Position numbers and translations under genes: made by a program
Shown: in pieces, positions 10,583 to 20,775 of the stretch
Position numbering within the stretch: position 1 is the stretch's first letter
Layout of the letters: each line of letters opens with the position of its first letter
Assembly (NCBI GenBank): GCA_037952775.1
Contig: JBANAY010000004.1
Coordinates: 9,796,001 to 9,860,000, forward strand
Reading direction: 5' to 3'
Source of the DNA: Clonostachys chloroleuca
Lineage: Eukaryota > Ascomycota > Sordariomycetes > Hypocreales > Bionectriaceae
DNA: 64,000 bases
Notes under the pieces: model-generated
Seen by the model: only the letters and a program-made list of their open reading frames with translations
The model's database searches: none
Told to the model about the DNA's origin: nothing

Positions 10583-11693
10583 TCATCCGAAACAACAAAA
10601 AACGGATGGCCAGGGGTATACCTTTCTAGCGCGCTTCTTCCTGTTCTTGCCCTGCTTCCTGTCCTTTTCATACGTTACCTTGTTAATCCCCTTGCCTTCC
10701 TTCTCCCCTTTCTGGCCCTTCCCCTTCTCCCTCTCCTTTCCCTCCTTTTTCCTCTCATTTTCCTCTTTTTCTTTATTCTGTTTCTTTAGCTTTTCCTCTT
10801 TTTTCTTCAGCTTCTCCTCCTTTTTCTTTAGTTCCTCCTCCTTCTTATTCAGCTTTTCTTCCTTTTTACCCTTTTTATCCTCCTTCCACTTAACCCCCTT
10901 TTCTTTTTTATCCTTTTCTCTATTATCCTTATTCTTGTTCCTCTCCTTGCCTTTTCCCCCCTTCTTTTTCTCTGTTTCCTTCTTCCCCTGCTTACGGTCC
11001 TTTCCTGGCTTCCCCTTTTCGCCCCCCCTTACTTGGCCCTGTGACCGCTGCTGGGGTTCCCAAAAGCCCCCATCCGGGCCATCGACGGACGTTCTGGGAG
11101 AAATATCTTCTGATTCGGGGAAGCCTGCTGCACCGCCACTGACGAAGCATTCGCCATCATCGAGGGACGCTGGAGAGCTGTAAGCATCTGATTCTCCAGC
11201 ATTTTCTCGTGCATGATCTGATCCTTTGGTCGCCTTATCCTGCAACCTTTCAGTGCCTTGCTGATCTTGGCAACGAGGAGCGGAGAGCTGCTTGGGTCGG
11301 CATTGAGGGAGGAGGAGGGGCCAAGGTCCTTCTGAAAGAGGAGTGGTTGATGGTAGCCTGGCGGGCACTTTGGAGCGCGATTGGCCTCATCATACTCTTC
11401 AATGGCTTCGTGATCAAGTGGGGCATGTCTTTCATACAATTCCAGCTCGAGACCATTTGATCCTTCGGCGGACCATTCCAGGAAAAGCCCCGGCATTCTG
11501 TTTGAGTAGATGAGATCTTCGAGTTTCTAAAGTGTTCGAATTTCCGAGGTGGTCGATTTGATGAGGTATCTGATTCGATGGAAAATATAGAGAGGAAAGA
11601 GGTTGAAGGAGGTCCATAATGGCTCAGCTTTATACCCTCAGACGTTTCACATGAGCTGGATTTTGTTGTTGCAAAATAAAGCATTTGAAGCAA
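10583..11693 (-). pseudogene. Lys/Glu-rich disordered protein gene, frame-broken
   Basis: Reading from about 11693 down, plausible protein text passes through three frames: a first segment (SSNRPPRKFEHFRNSK), a second (LELYERHAPLDHEAIEEYDEANRAPKC, through SSSPLLVAKISKALKG) and a third (GESDAYSSPASLDDGECF onward) that ends at 10583 after about 110 residues made almost only of Lys, Glu and Gly, with repeated ELKKKEEKLKKKEEKL. The last part could form a charged coiled coil or a nuclear basic tail. I found no good splice sites that join the three frames, so the gene is probably broken, or the purine run has miscalled bases. Function unknown. The plus-strand Ser/Phe frame opposite is the complement of the purine tract, not a gene. 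Confidence 0.4.
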
Positions 11694-12569
11694 ATAAGCG
11701 AGATCTCCTGATTGCAGACAAGAGTTCTCGCTTAGCCAGAGCTGTAGAACAAAGAGTCAAAAGCTGCCATCCATCATGAACGGCTGAAGAGGTGAATGTA
11801 CTACATAACTAGACTTTGCAACCATCATTGGGCTTTAATCACCATCTTCGGTCGGAGGTACGTGACCTACCTACGAATTCTCGCTTAAATCAGAGAGAAA
11901 ATTGGTAAGTCAATGTTCTGGGACACTGCGATTCGCTTAAACAGGGCCTTGTACTGGCTGGAGATAGCAGTGAGGTGATCAGTCTGAGGTTCAACCGCAC
12001 GGCTGATTGACCTTAGTTACGACCAAAGCGCTAGCAACCCGAGATCAAAGAGTTGGTCTTGATTTGAATGTTATTCCTATGATTGGATCACAACATTCAC
12101 CTGGTTATTTTTCCCTCAGTCTAAATATTCACCATTACCGCCATTACTTAAGACTAATAGAACCAAAACTCAGCCTAGGTAGCTGGTAACCATACCATCC
12201 GTGTGCTTACATCCAATATTAGAAAAGTTGCCCTTTTGAGCGAAACAACTCTTCAGGTCCACATGACATTGGACCTCAAATGCGAGCGTGGGAACCAAAC
12301 AGGACATTTTCTTTGTTCGGTTGGCTTATTACTTAGTCTCTTCTGGCACCCAGAAGCTTTCATTACCTCTACTTATCGGTTACTTACTTGGGCAGTCAAC
12401 AAGGTCTTCAAAGGCTGAGCAATCCTTGGACTTCCTCGTAGCATAGGTGCTAGCTCAGGTACAACGTGGGATGAGCAAAGTCATGTGGCTTCTCCTGTCT
12501 CAAGGCTATTGGATTATTTCCCGTTAAATACATTTAAGCGAGTCTAAGAACAAAGCAATGTTCTCTAGA
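11694..12569. other. intergenic, no gene seen
   Basis: Spacer upstream of the Lys-rich frame and downstream of the JEN-type transporter gene. Nothing recognisable. Confidence 0.5.
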
Positions 12570-14410
12570 TCAAACCTCCCTCCATTGTTCCTGAGTCTTC
12601 TCTTCCTCGTCTCGGCGTCCTAGCTTAGCCTTCTCCAGTACCTGGTCTCCTACCACTACCTGCGCATCTGCGTCGTGTGCCACATCGAACTTGGCTCTCA
12701 GATTCTCAGGGCCGACAAACGTCAACACGATGACATACACATATACACAGGCCATGAAGATGCAGATGACCTTGCCATAGTCGTATCGGCTCTCGCCTTT
12801 AGCGCTCGGCGCAAGTGGAAATCGCTCCCCGAGCCTGGCTTCGATCGTTGAAGATGCGGACGAAACGAGGTTGCCCAGCTGGTACGATGTACCGACGACA
12901 ACGGTTCTAAAAGCACCTGCAACAGGTTAGCAAGCGCGTTGCACACTAGACCACCCAAAATTATCCGCCGCCCAACCCCGTGTCTCGCCACGTCGATCCG
13001 CCATAAGCGTTCAATTTATAAGAGCAGTGGAGGAGAACTGGAGGCCAACTTACCAGGACTGAGCTCGATCAAGTGAGCGGGAATCACACCCCAGGCTCCC
13101 TGAACGCAGAATTGTTGGAAAAAGGCAGCTGCCATGATGGACTCGTCACGGACAAAGGTATATGGATACAACAAAGCACCACCAACGAAACAGGCGATGA
13201 TGATGCTCAGGCGACGACCGACCGACTGACTGAGATACCCGACTACGGTGCCGCCGGTGATCGCTCCGAGGTTCGCAACCACTTGTGTCACGGTGACCAT
13301 GGTCTGTGAGAATTCGAGCGTGTTGGTGAGCATCGTGGGGTACAGGTCCTGGCTTCCGTGGCTCATGAAGTTGAAACCGGCCATCAAAAGGACGAGGTAG
13401 ACGAGGAGAATCCAGTGCTTCTTCATTGCGACCTTGGCCTCGGTCATGAAAACGCTACCGACGCTCTTTCCAGCATTGCCCCCGTGAATGGCTTCCTGTC
13501 GCAAGAGCTCACGTTCTTGGTATGCGACGGTCTCGGGCAAGACCAGACGCCAAAGGATGAACAGAACAGGAGGGCAGGCACCGAACCAGAACAGGGGTCT
13601 CCAACCATGCGGCGTCGTGCCAACAAGCCCACGAGCGAAAGCGGCGGCGAGGAGATAACCGAGCGCATACTGAGCGACTGTTAGCCACATATCAGACAAG
13701 ATGCCCATCAATTCACTTACGCCTTGCTGAAGGATACCGCTCATCAGACCACGAGCTTCCTCGGGGCAGTCTTCTAGGGCCGTAGCTGCAGCATTACCGT
13801 ACAGACCACCCATGGCAACGCCAAACAGCGCACGACAGGCAAGGAATTGCGAGTATGTCTGGCAGAAACCGGTTCCCTGATTGCCCGATTAGCAGCTCGT
13901 TGCTTATTAAGAGGTTGGAGGAATATCTTACAAGTTCGAGAACGATAAACAACATATTGTTGATGATGAACGGCCACTTCCTCCCATATCGATCCGCCGC
14001 GACACCGAAAAGAATTGACCCGACAGACCTGAACATGAGCACGAGGGTAATGCCCCATGTGATGTCTGTCTTGGACTTGTCGAAACTCTCGGCCAACTCA
14101 GTGACGGTAAGTGATACAGTGAAGAAATCAAACGCATCCCATGTCTAATACTTCTTTGTTAGCCATCGGACGGATAATCGAAACCCATCGTGCGAAATCA
14201 AATCAGCAATGGAGGGCAATGAGAGCATACCCATGCGCAGAAAGCGACCATGAAGAAGGCCCATTGCTGCCGATTCAACATCCGCAATAGCTTGATGGGG
14301 TTGGGCAGGTTCAGCATGGGGGGCTTCAGACTCGACATTCTGGTGGCTGCATATTCTCGAGGCGACATGCCAACATGCGGCGCCTTGATATCGTACTCGT
14401 CGCCGGCCAT
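12570..14410 (-). CDS. JEN-type monocarboxylate/proton symporter (MFS)
   Basis: Plasma-membrane transporter of the Jen1 family, which imports lactate, pyruvate or dicarboxylates with protons. The start at 14410 gives MAGDEYDIKAPHVG; the first exon ends with NRQQWAFFMVAFCAW at the entry to helix 1. Later exons supply ILFGVAADRYGRKWPF (MFS motif A), the GGLYGNAAATALEDCPEEARGL block and FNFMSHGSQDLYPTML, which is an exact match to the JEN signature N-x-x-[ST]-H-x-[ST]-Q-D-x-x-x-T. The last exon carries the final helices and a charged cytosolic tail ending at 12570. Four introns of 45-140 bp have good sites. The frame is intact. Family members are induced by non-fermentable carbon and repressed by glucose; I did not identify specific promoter sites. 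Which acid it carries cannot be told from sequence. Confidence 0.9.
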
Positions 14411-17214
14411 GATCGTTTGCAGCTCTATCTTCGTCGAATTATGTGTACGGGAGATGAGAGACAGAGGGAGGCCTGCCAGAAACCGATAAAAGAGCAGTGA
14501 CAGGAGGGTTGGATAGGGTCTCATCCACGGCAGGATAACACGGCACGACGGCTGCCAGGTTGATATACTTCTGACGGTTCTCCACACTTCCCCCAAAGCT
14601 TCGTCTGCGGGGATTACGTTCCCGAGCTTAGCTCGGGATTGTGTCTTATCATACGACAGTCACAGAATCCTTCATGCCTTGTCCAACACTTACTCGAGTT
14701 GGATGAGTGGACCCTCGACGGTGTTTCGTGGCCGGGCCCGTGCAAGCCGTGTGCCATGTCACTGTCAGCACCGAATTGTGACAGCCGGTGGTTGGCTCCC
14801 TCGCCCTAAAATCCTCCCAGTTCATGGCGCCAGGTACTATCAAACCTTCATTTCACACCTTGCTTCAAGTGCCGCCAACACAGATACCATCATCTCACCG
14901 TTGGACCGTTGTATGCTACCCCGGTTTGCCTGCCTCGCTCGATGGTAGTCCTGGTGAGGGAGCCAACTCCAATCTCCAACCCTATCTTACTCCGCAGCCC
15001 CGCGTTCCCCAATCCCCGAATTTCTCACCAATTATTGCAGTACATGTTGATTCGCCTTCGGCACATTGGTGCCGATAACTGCGGGTCTCTACAACCATCC
15101 CCGACTTGGCAAGTCATGTTCTCGAAACTCGGCAATCCGGCACTACTGCTCACCGTGTGACGACGAGAAAACATCACTTATGTGTAGATCTACGAGGAAG
15201 TTCTGTGCCGATCAGCCTCCCTTTCAGCTAAAGGAGCAAATCAAAGAGAGGCCGGGCTCCACGAAAATCCACAGGGGTAATGGTTCGAGATCAGTGTTGG
15301 AGCGTTGACGCTTCCAGGTGGCGCGCAACTTCTCAAGCTGACCATGACATAATGGCACGGACAGTCTGGAGTTAATTCCGGGAGCATAACGCCTGCGTTT
15401 CGGTTCCGCTTTTGAGAATTGCACCTTGGTCTTCCACTTATGGATTTCGATCGGCGTTGTTCCATCCGAGCAGGGAAAGACGGTGACGAACCATGCCCAA
15501 CCATAACATCCATGATTCCCAGTGTTTTAACTCGCATCTTCGTGTGATCTACATCAGTTGGAACTCGGAATCCCCGTTCTCTTTTAAGTCTACCTCAAAC
15601 TGTAAACTTAGACTTCATGATTGATGGCGAGATCCACCTCTCACCTAAAGGGCCTATCTCTACATCGTGAAATACCCATAATTGCGAGGCAGGCAGCTTT
15701 TCTTTTCTGGCGTGATGAGAAGCCAGTGGCACATTATGCATGCATCTAGCTCACCTTCCGATGAAGAGATTGCGTTCTAGAATCACACAGGCTACTACAA
15801 GCCACTGGGAGGGCTCGCGCCTGGTGGATAAGCTCTGTTTGTAAGCGGGCCAGGATTGCGCGCGCACAAATGGAGATAACTCTCGTTCGGCAATGCAAGC
15901 AGCAGATATATCCGAGGTTATGAGTGGGCATCTGGTGGAATTAATAAATGTGGCAATGTATAGTATCAATGCATAATATCTTTCATAGAGCCCCCATTGG
16001 ATTAGCTTTTAAGTGCGCGTGGGTGCTCGGTCTTTTCGCGGTATTCGTAAAGACGATATGTAATCCCTGGATAATCTCTATGGGTGGGCACAACCACCGC
16101 ACCCTCTTGATCATACTGCCTTCAATGACCTACAGAAGACAATTGATAGGAAGGGCAAAGAATAATAGAACTCCGAGCAGGAACTCAATAGGAAATTCAC
16201 ATAAAGACACTGGGTAGAATTATTCTGAGCCCTTGTTCTCTTCGTGCACAGTTCTTGAGTCATTGGACAACTATGTGCATTTATTCACGCTGTGATTTGA
16301 AAACAGCCTTTCAAAAGATTATTCCTAAGGTCTTGAACACTGTAAGAACTCATAATTGCAGATTTTGTCGCTCCCTCGATGCCAACTAGGCGAGGCTGCT
16401 CTATTCGAGAGTAGCGCACAACGAGAGATCCGCGGACCATCAAAGATGATAGAAAAAGCCAGGCTGTTTCAAATCACTAGGTTTGTGCATTGCATTATTT
16501 CTGTGCATATTAGGGTGAGAAAGGCGCAGATTGGTCAACTATCCCAGGCACATTTGGCGGTTGTTGCTGCGACTTGGCATTGTGCAAACCAAGGTATGTA
16601 GCACATTGGCCAAGAAAAGACCACGCAAAGCGACTTGTCAGGAGTATTGTTGCATAATGTATCAATCATCTCTGACATATTACCTCAGCAGATTTCACTC
16701 GGGCCTCAGTCCACGGTTTGGGCCTGAGGCTACTGGCGCTCGTTGGCGTGTGCCATGTCTGCTTTCCTGTACCGTGCCCTCAGCGGTTCGTTGTCACGAC
16801 AGGCGCTGAGCCCTAAAATGGATTGAACCCATTCTTGTTGGCAGTAGTAAATGGAGAACTAAAAGAATAGTAAGAATTTGTGCTCAATATTGCCTTCATG
16901 ATATTTGATTGCTGTTTAGGATTCCATCCCCCGTGACTCACAGCCGAGAGATCAACTCACCTGGTTCTTGGATTGAGCTTAGCAATACAGTGGTTGCCTG
17001 AGGCAGGCCACTGACCCTCGACTTTCACCTAACAGGGTAGAAAGCGTGTCTTTCTTCTCGCTCATATTCATTCTTCCCATCCAACCTTCGATTTCTGCAT
17101 TGCCTCTTAAGCCTTTCACTCTGCACCTCATCTCCCACCACCTTGTTGCCGCCCGGCGATATACGCCACAGGAACCAGAATCTCTCTCCTTCCATATTGC
17201 TTTCGACGTACAAA
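14411..17214. other. 2.8 kb gene-poor spacer
   Basis: Only short unrelated frames on both strands. The last 200 bp before 17215 are pyrimidine-rich and look like the leader of the next gene. Confidence 0.45.
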
Positions 17215-17808
17215 ATGTCAAGCGTCAAGCAAGAGGACAATAAACCCGTAAGTGAGGCCGATTTCCGCGAACCGCCTCTTTCTAACAGCCCCAGGTGACT
17301 TTCGTGGGAACAACCCCTGACCCGATGAGTGAGAGCAAGGGAGGCAACAGCGCATGTTGAATCTGCCTCCCAAATCGTTGATGAGGGTTGCCACCCTGAG
17401 AAAGCTCGCACTATAGCCCACGAGGAGGTGGCTGGTTCGGGTATTTCCGCAGGACCAAGCAACGAGCACGAAGAGGCTAAGCCAGATCTTTACTCCGAGC
17501 AGCAGCCTTCAGTCACCTCAGAGCTTCCCAGCGCAGATTTTGGAGGCGTCACCCTTCTTCGCCCCCCCATCTCACCATCGTACTACCCATCTTCACCACC
17601 GGGTTCGCCATGGAATGCTCCAAATTCACCAGCTTATAGCCCAAATTCTCCAAACTTCTCCAGAACCTCACCACCGTATTCTCCATCTTCGCCACCCTAC
17701 CACGCCCCGGGCTCGCCAAGCCTTTCATCTTCACCTCAACATGGCGGGGGAGGCTACTCTCCATCTTCGCAACCCACTGCCCGAGATTCACCCCCTCCCG
17801 AGTCTTGA
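17215..17808 (+). CDS. small disordered protein with RNA polymerase II CTD-like repeats
   Basis: I place the start at 17215 (MSSVKQEDNKP) after a CT-rich leader. Reading through gives KPVSEADFREPPLSNSP, then a short intron (about 17295-17339, GTGACT donor, the least certain part) leads into the long frame ending at 17808. The C-terminal 90 residues are Ser/Pro/Tyr repeats with a period near seven: PSYYPSSPPGSP, NAPNSPAYSPNSPNF, TSPPYSPSSPPY and GGGGYSPSSQP. These resemble the YSPTSPS heptads of the Rpb1 tail, without any polymerase domain. The N-terminal half is acidic and Glu-rich. It is probably entirely disordered and could be phosphorylated at SP sites. Alternatives are a cell-wall Ser/Pro-rich protein (no signal peptide seen) or a chance low-complexity ORF. 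Function unknown. Confidence 0.5.
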
Positions 17809-18690
17809 AAAGGAACACAAGATGGATCTTTGATGGATTCTTACGTCGAGCGAGCTTAACCAGGAAACGAGCATACACTTCACCACCCCCTTAGAGTCGT
17901 TCTTATAGCATCCTGAGAGTGCTACGGTCATATTTCTGTACTTTTAGAGGCAAAAGCTCTTCGCTGTTGAGAAGGGGGTTTCGAGGGAGTGAATTTCAGT
18001 TATAGATAGACCGAGTAACTCGGCCATCGCCGCCGGAACTCGGCCTCGCTTGCAATCGCCGAACCACTGTTAACCATCGGGAGAATATCCGGACCAACAG
18101 AGTACGACGTTCAAGTGCAGCCGATGAGTGGCCTGCATCAACAGAGAGACGGTGGACGGACAGGAGAAGAATGATGAAGATTAGAAAGACAAAGAGAGTC
18201 TTTAACCAAGAAGATAGCAATCACTAAGAGTGAATTTCATTTGAGAAAGAATATGTTATTGCCACAGAGCGTTCAATATGCCATCGTCGTTACTCAATGA
18301 ATCCTAGTGTTCCTCGGGGTTTGAACTCTCTCTCTTTTACATACCTTCCTGTTACGGAGAAGGGAGTCTACCTAGAAGATCCATGAGGAAGAAACAAGCC
18401 GGGGAACTATGTCCTATCGTATATCGGCCAATGCTAAAGTACCAGGGACGACAAGCGGCATCTAGCCATCGTTAAAGGAAGCGATAAGTTGCTCCGATCA
18501 ATTGACCCACGCCAAGATGGGCGCCTAGTCATAATTGGTCCGAAAGTCGGCTAGGTTCCTAGTGACTAATTCGAACCCTTTCCTCACTGGCGGAGTGACT
18601 ATATCTTGACGATCAGCCCCCCTCGTCTGTGGGGTAGCTCTTTCTTCTTGGACATCCTTTTCACATCAGTACCTGTGGATATTTTGCATC
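17809..18690. other. intergenic, no gene seen
   Basis: Spacer between the CTD-like gene and the dehydratase relic; a short minus-strand frame near 18000-18220 has no motif. Confidence 0.45.
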
Positions 18691-19862
18691 ATGGCTGACC
18701 TTTCAACATGTCTACCCTTGACCAGGGAGAGCACTATCGAAGCTCACAAGGCCATCATCTTACGCCCGTCATGAGCAGCGCCACCCTGAACAAGATGGCC
18801 TCGACCCCGAAGGCTGGCGGAGCCAACCCTGCAAAACCAGTCATAAGGCTCTGGTTCAAGTGCGAAAACCTACAGCGCATTGGAGCGTTCAAGGCTCGCG
18901 GAGCTTTCTATGCCATCGAGAAACTGAAACAAGATCCGACTTGGCTCGAGGGTGGAGGAATGCAGAACGGTGTTGTTGGTTTTAGTTCCGGTATGAGGAT
19001 ATTATCGGCCGTGGTATTGGTGTTCACGGAACCTGGTTTTCTGACATGATTCTGTAGGCAACCATACCCAAGCACTTGCTCTCGCGGCCAGAGAGAGCGG
19101 AATACCTGCCTATATTGTGATGCCTGACATTGTGCGACCAAACAAAATTGAAACTACCAAAGGATATGGAGCTGAAGTAGTCCTTTGCGGGCGCTTCGAG
19201 CGAGAAATTGCAGCGTCTAGGATTGTAGCCGAGAAAGGCGCACGCCTTGTGCCGCCGTTCGATCACCCAGACATTATTCTTGGCCAAGCCAGCGTTGGCC
19301 TGGAGTTGCAAGAACAGGTGAAGGTAGATGCTGTCATCACCATGCAGTGGTGGAGGTCTATTATCAGGGGTCGCACTCAGCTGCGAAGGTACCGGCATTC
19401 GTGTCTTCGGAGCCGAACCAGAGTTTGAAGGGGCAGATGATGTCCGGCGTGGCTTCTGGCCGGCAAGAGGATTACGGAGGTCAAAACAAGCACCATCGCC
19501 GACGGATTGATGGGTACGGTTGGCATCCACACTTGGGGTGTTATTTATGAGCGCAAGCTTGTTTCAATGTAGTCACAGAGGAGGAGATTCTTGAGGCGAC
19601 GAAGCTGATACTGGAAAGAATGAAGCTAGTTGTTGAGCCTAGCGCAGCTGTTCCGCTGGCTGTCGCGCTTTATAACGAGGAGTTTAGAAGGATGGTTGAA
19701 GAAGAGGCAGGCGAAGCGGGATGGGATATTGGTATCGTTCTGAGTGGAGGAAATGTTAGCATCGAGGGACTCGCGAATCTCTTTGCTGCAACACGACCTT
19801 GTGGGAGGAGTGGCCAGCTATTTCTCGCTCCTAAGGTCACGGCTTCTTCGGCGCCGTTGTAA
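18691..19862 (+). pseudogene. serine/threonine dehydratase-like (PLP fold II), multiply frameshifted
   Basis: Remnant of a pyridoxal-phosphate-dependent serine/threonine dehydratase. It starts as MADLSTCLPLTRESTIEAHKA. The PLP-lysine region WFKCENLQRIGAFKARGAF and the segment YIVMPDIVRPNKIETTKGYGA are well preserved, and one clean intron (about 18990-19056) is still recognisable. The reading frame changes at least four times by small indels: after EAHKA (about 18755-18765), before the glycine loop (SGGGLLSGVALSCEGTG, about 19340), after DDVRRG (about 19455) and before VVTEEEILEATKL (about 19567). The C-terminal VEPSAAVPLAVALYNEEF and IVLSGGNVSIEGL are intact in their frame. All lesions are small indels, with no RIP-type stops. 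It abuts two other relics. The alternative is consensus error in a poorly covered stretch. Confidence 0.85.
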
Positions 19863-19882
19863 AATAGTTTTATCAGCACCTC

Positions 19883-20217
19883 GTGGGTATCAAAATCACC
19901 AGCCCGGGATGCGCCACCATTAGTGTCAAGCCCTATGTTCCCTCATCCTTGTCAAGCGCCAAGACCACAGTCGCTACCGTCAGGGCAGAAGTGGAGAGTG
20001 CGTGGTCGAGTGATGGTTCTTCTAGCCTGCCCCTCCCGTACCTGCGGGAGCCACAGCGAGACTGAGTCTTCCCGTTTCGAGTGGACAGTCTGCGTATGAG
20101 GGTAACAAACTTATCAGCAGTGGCATCACGGGCGTAGTAGTGGCAAACGGCCAGAATGAGACGGATCGATCTGTGTAGACTATGTCCTCGGGTATGTATT
20201 ACTTCGCTGTGAAGTAG
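19883..20217 (+). pseudogene. C-terminal fragment resembling alpha-L-rhamnosidase (GH78)
   Basis: Only the beta-rich tail of what resembles a secreted rhamnosidase-type glycoside hydrolase remains. The first frame reads GIKITSPGCATISVKPYVPSS and goes on to SAWSSDGSSSL. A one-base shift near 20040 is needed to reach VPAGATARLSLPVSSGQSAY and GITGVVVANGQNETD. An in-frame TAG at about 20176 precedes the terminal SGMYYFAVK and the natural stop at 20217. No catalytic domain is present. It begins about 20 bp after the dehydratase relic ends, so the two fragments were joined by deletion or rearrangement. The family call rests on the C-terminal pattern only. Confidence 0.5.
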
Positions 20218-20269
20218 AGGGCTTGGCCAACAACCTTCGGGGTATACTGGCTGCTCCGGTGTTCTTGAC

Positions 20270-20365
20270 GGTCTATTTAGTTAGCTTATAATAAAGTTTT
20301 TTTTATTTATTACTCATATTCCACCTTATATAATTAAGCGAATAGGAGAAATAAATAATAAGGTT
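20270..20365. other. short AT-rich patch
   Basis: About 95 bp that is far more AT-rich than its flanks, between two gene relics. It resembles the RIP-affected DNA further on and may be a scar of a transposon fragment. Confidence 0.4.
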
Positions 20366-20425
20366 GAGTATATCAGACTTTATCCCCTCTTATGAAATGT
20401 CCTATTCCGTTTAAGCAACCAGGCT

Positions 20426-20660
20426 CTAACCCCGGAGCCACCTGTTCAGCTTTTCGAAGCCAATGGTGGGTTCAGGCTCGATATATCCATCATCCATGTC
20501 CTCCTCGTGTCTACTAACATAGAGCGGCACATCCTCCAGCTTAAACATAGGAGCCTTTCGAAGGATCTTATAACCCAAGTAGGTGACAAGGAAGACAGCT
20601 TTCGACGCGGATGACAACACCAATGCAATAACTTCAATGGATCAATCACCATCCTATCTT
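20426..20660 (-). pseudogene. C-terminal fragment resembling an amino-acid permease
   Basis: The minus-strand frame from about 20640 to the stop at 20426 reads SSASKAVFLVTYLGYKILRK, followed by KLEDVPLYVSRHEEDMDDGY and EPEPTIGFEKLNRWLRG. This resembles the last membrane helix and cytosolic tail of fungal amino-acid permeases. No other permease segment lies upstream; the sequence to 20760 is in other frames and unrecognised. It sits just past the stop of the Zn2Cys6 regulator and is the third relic in a row. Confidence 0.5.
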
Positions 20661-20775
20661 TACTCCCGCGCCCCCAGCTCGCGACAGTGAGAGAAGGATG
20701 TTGACGCTCGATGATAAGCCTACCCTGGAGCAAAGTTGACTTCAACAAGAATTTCACCATGGGATCAGCGCATCG

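Noticed and set aside
10647..11183. Plus-strand Ser/Phe-rich open frame of 178 codons
   Set aside because: It is the complement of the minus-strand purine tract; composition alone keeps it open.
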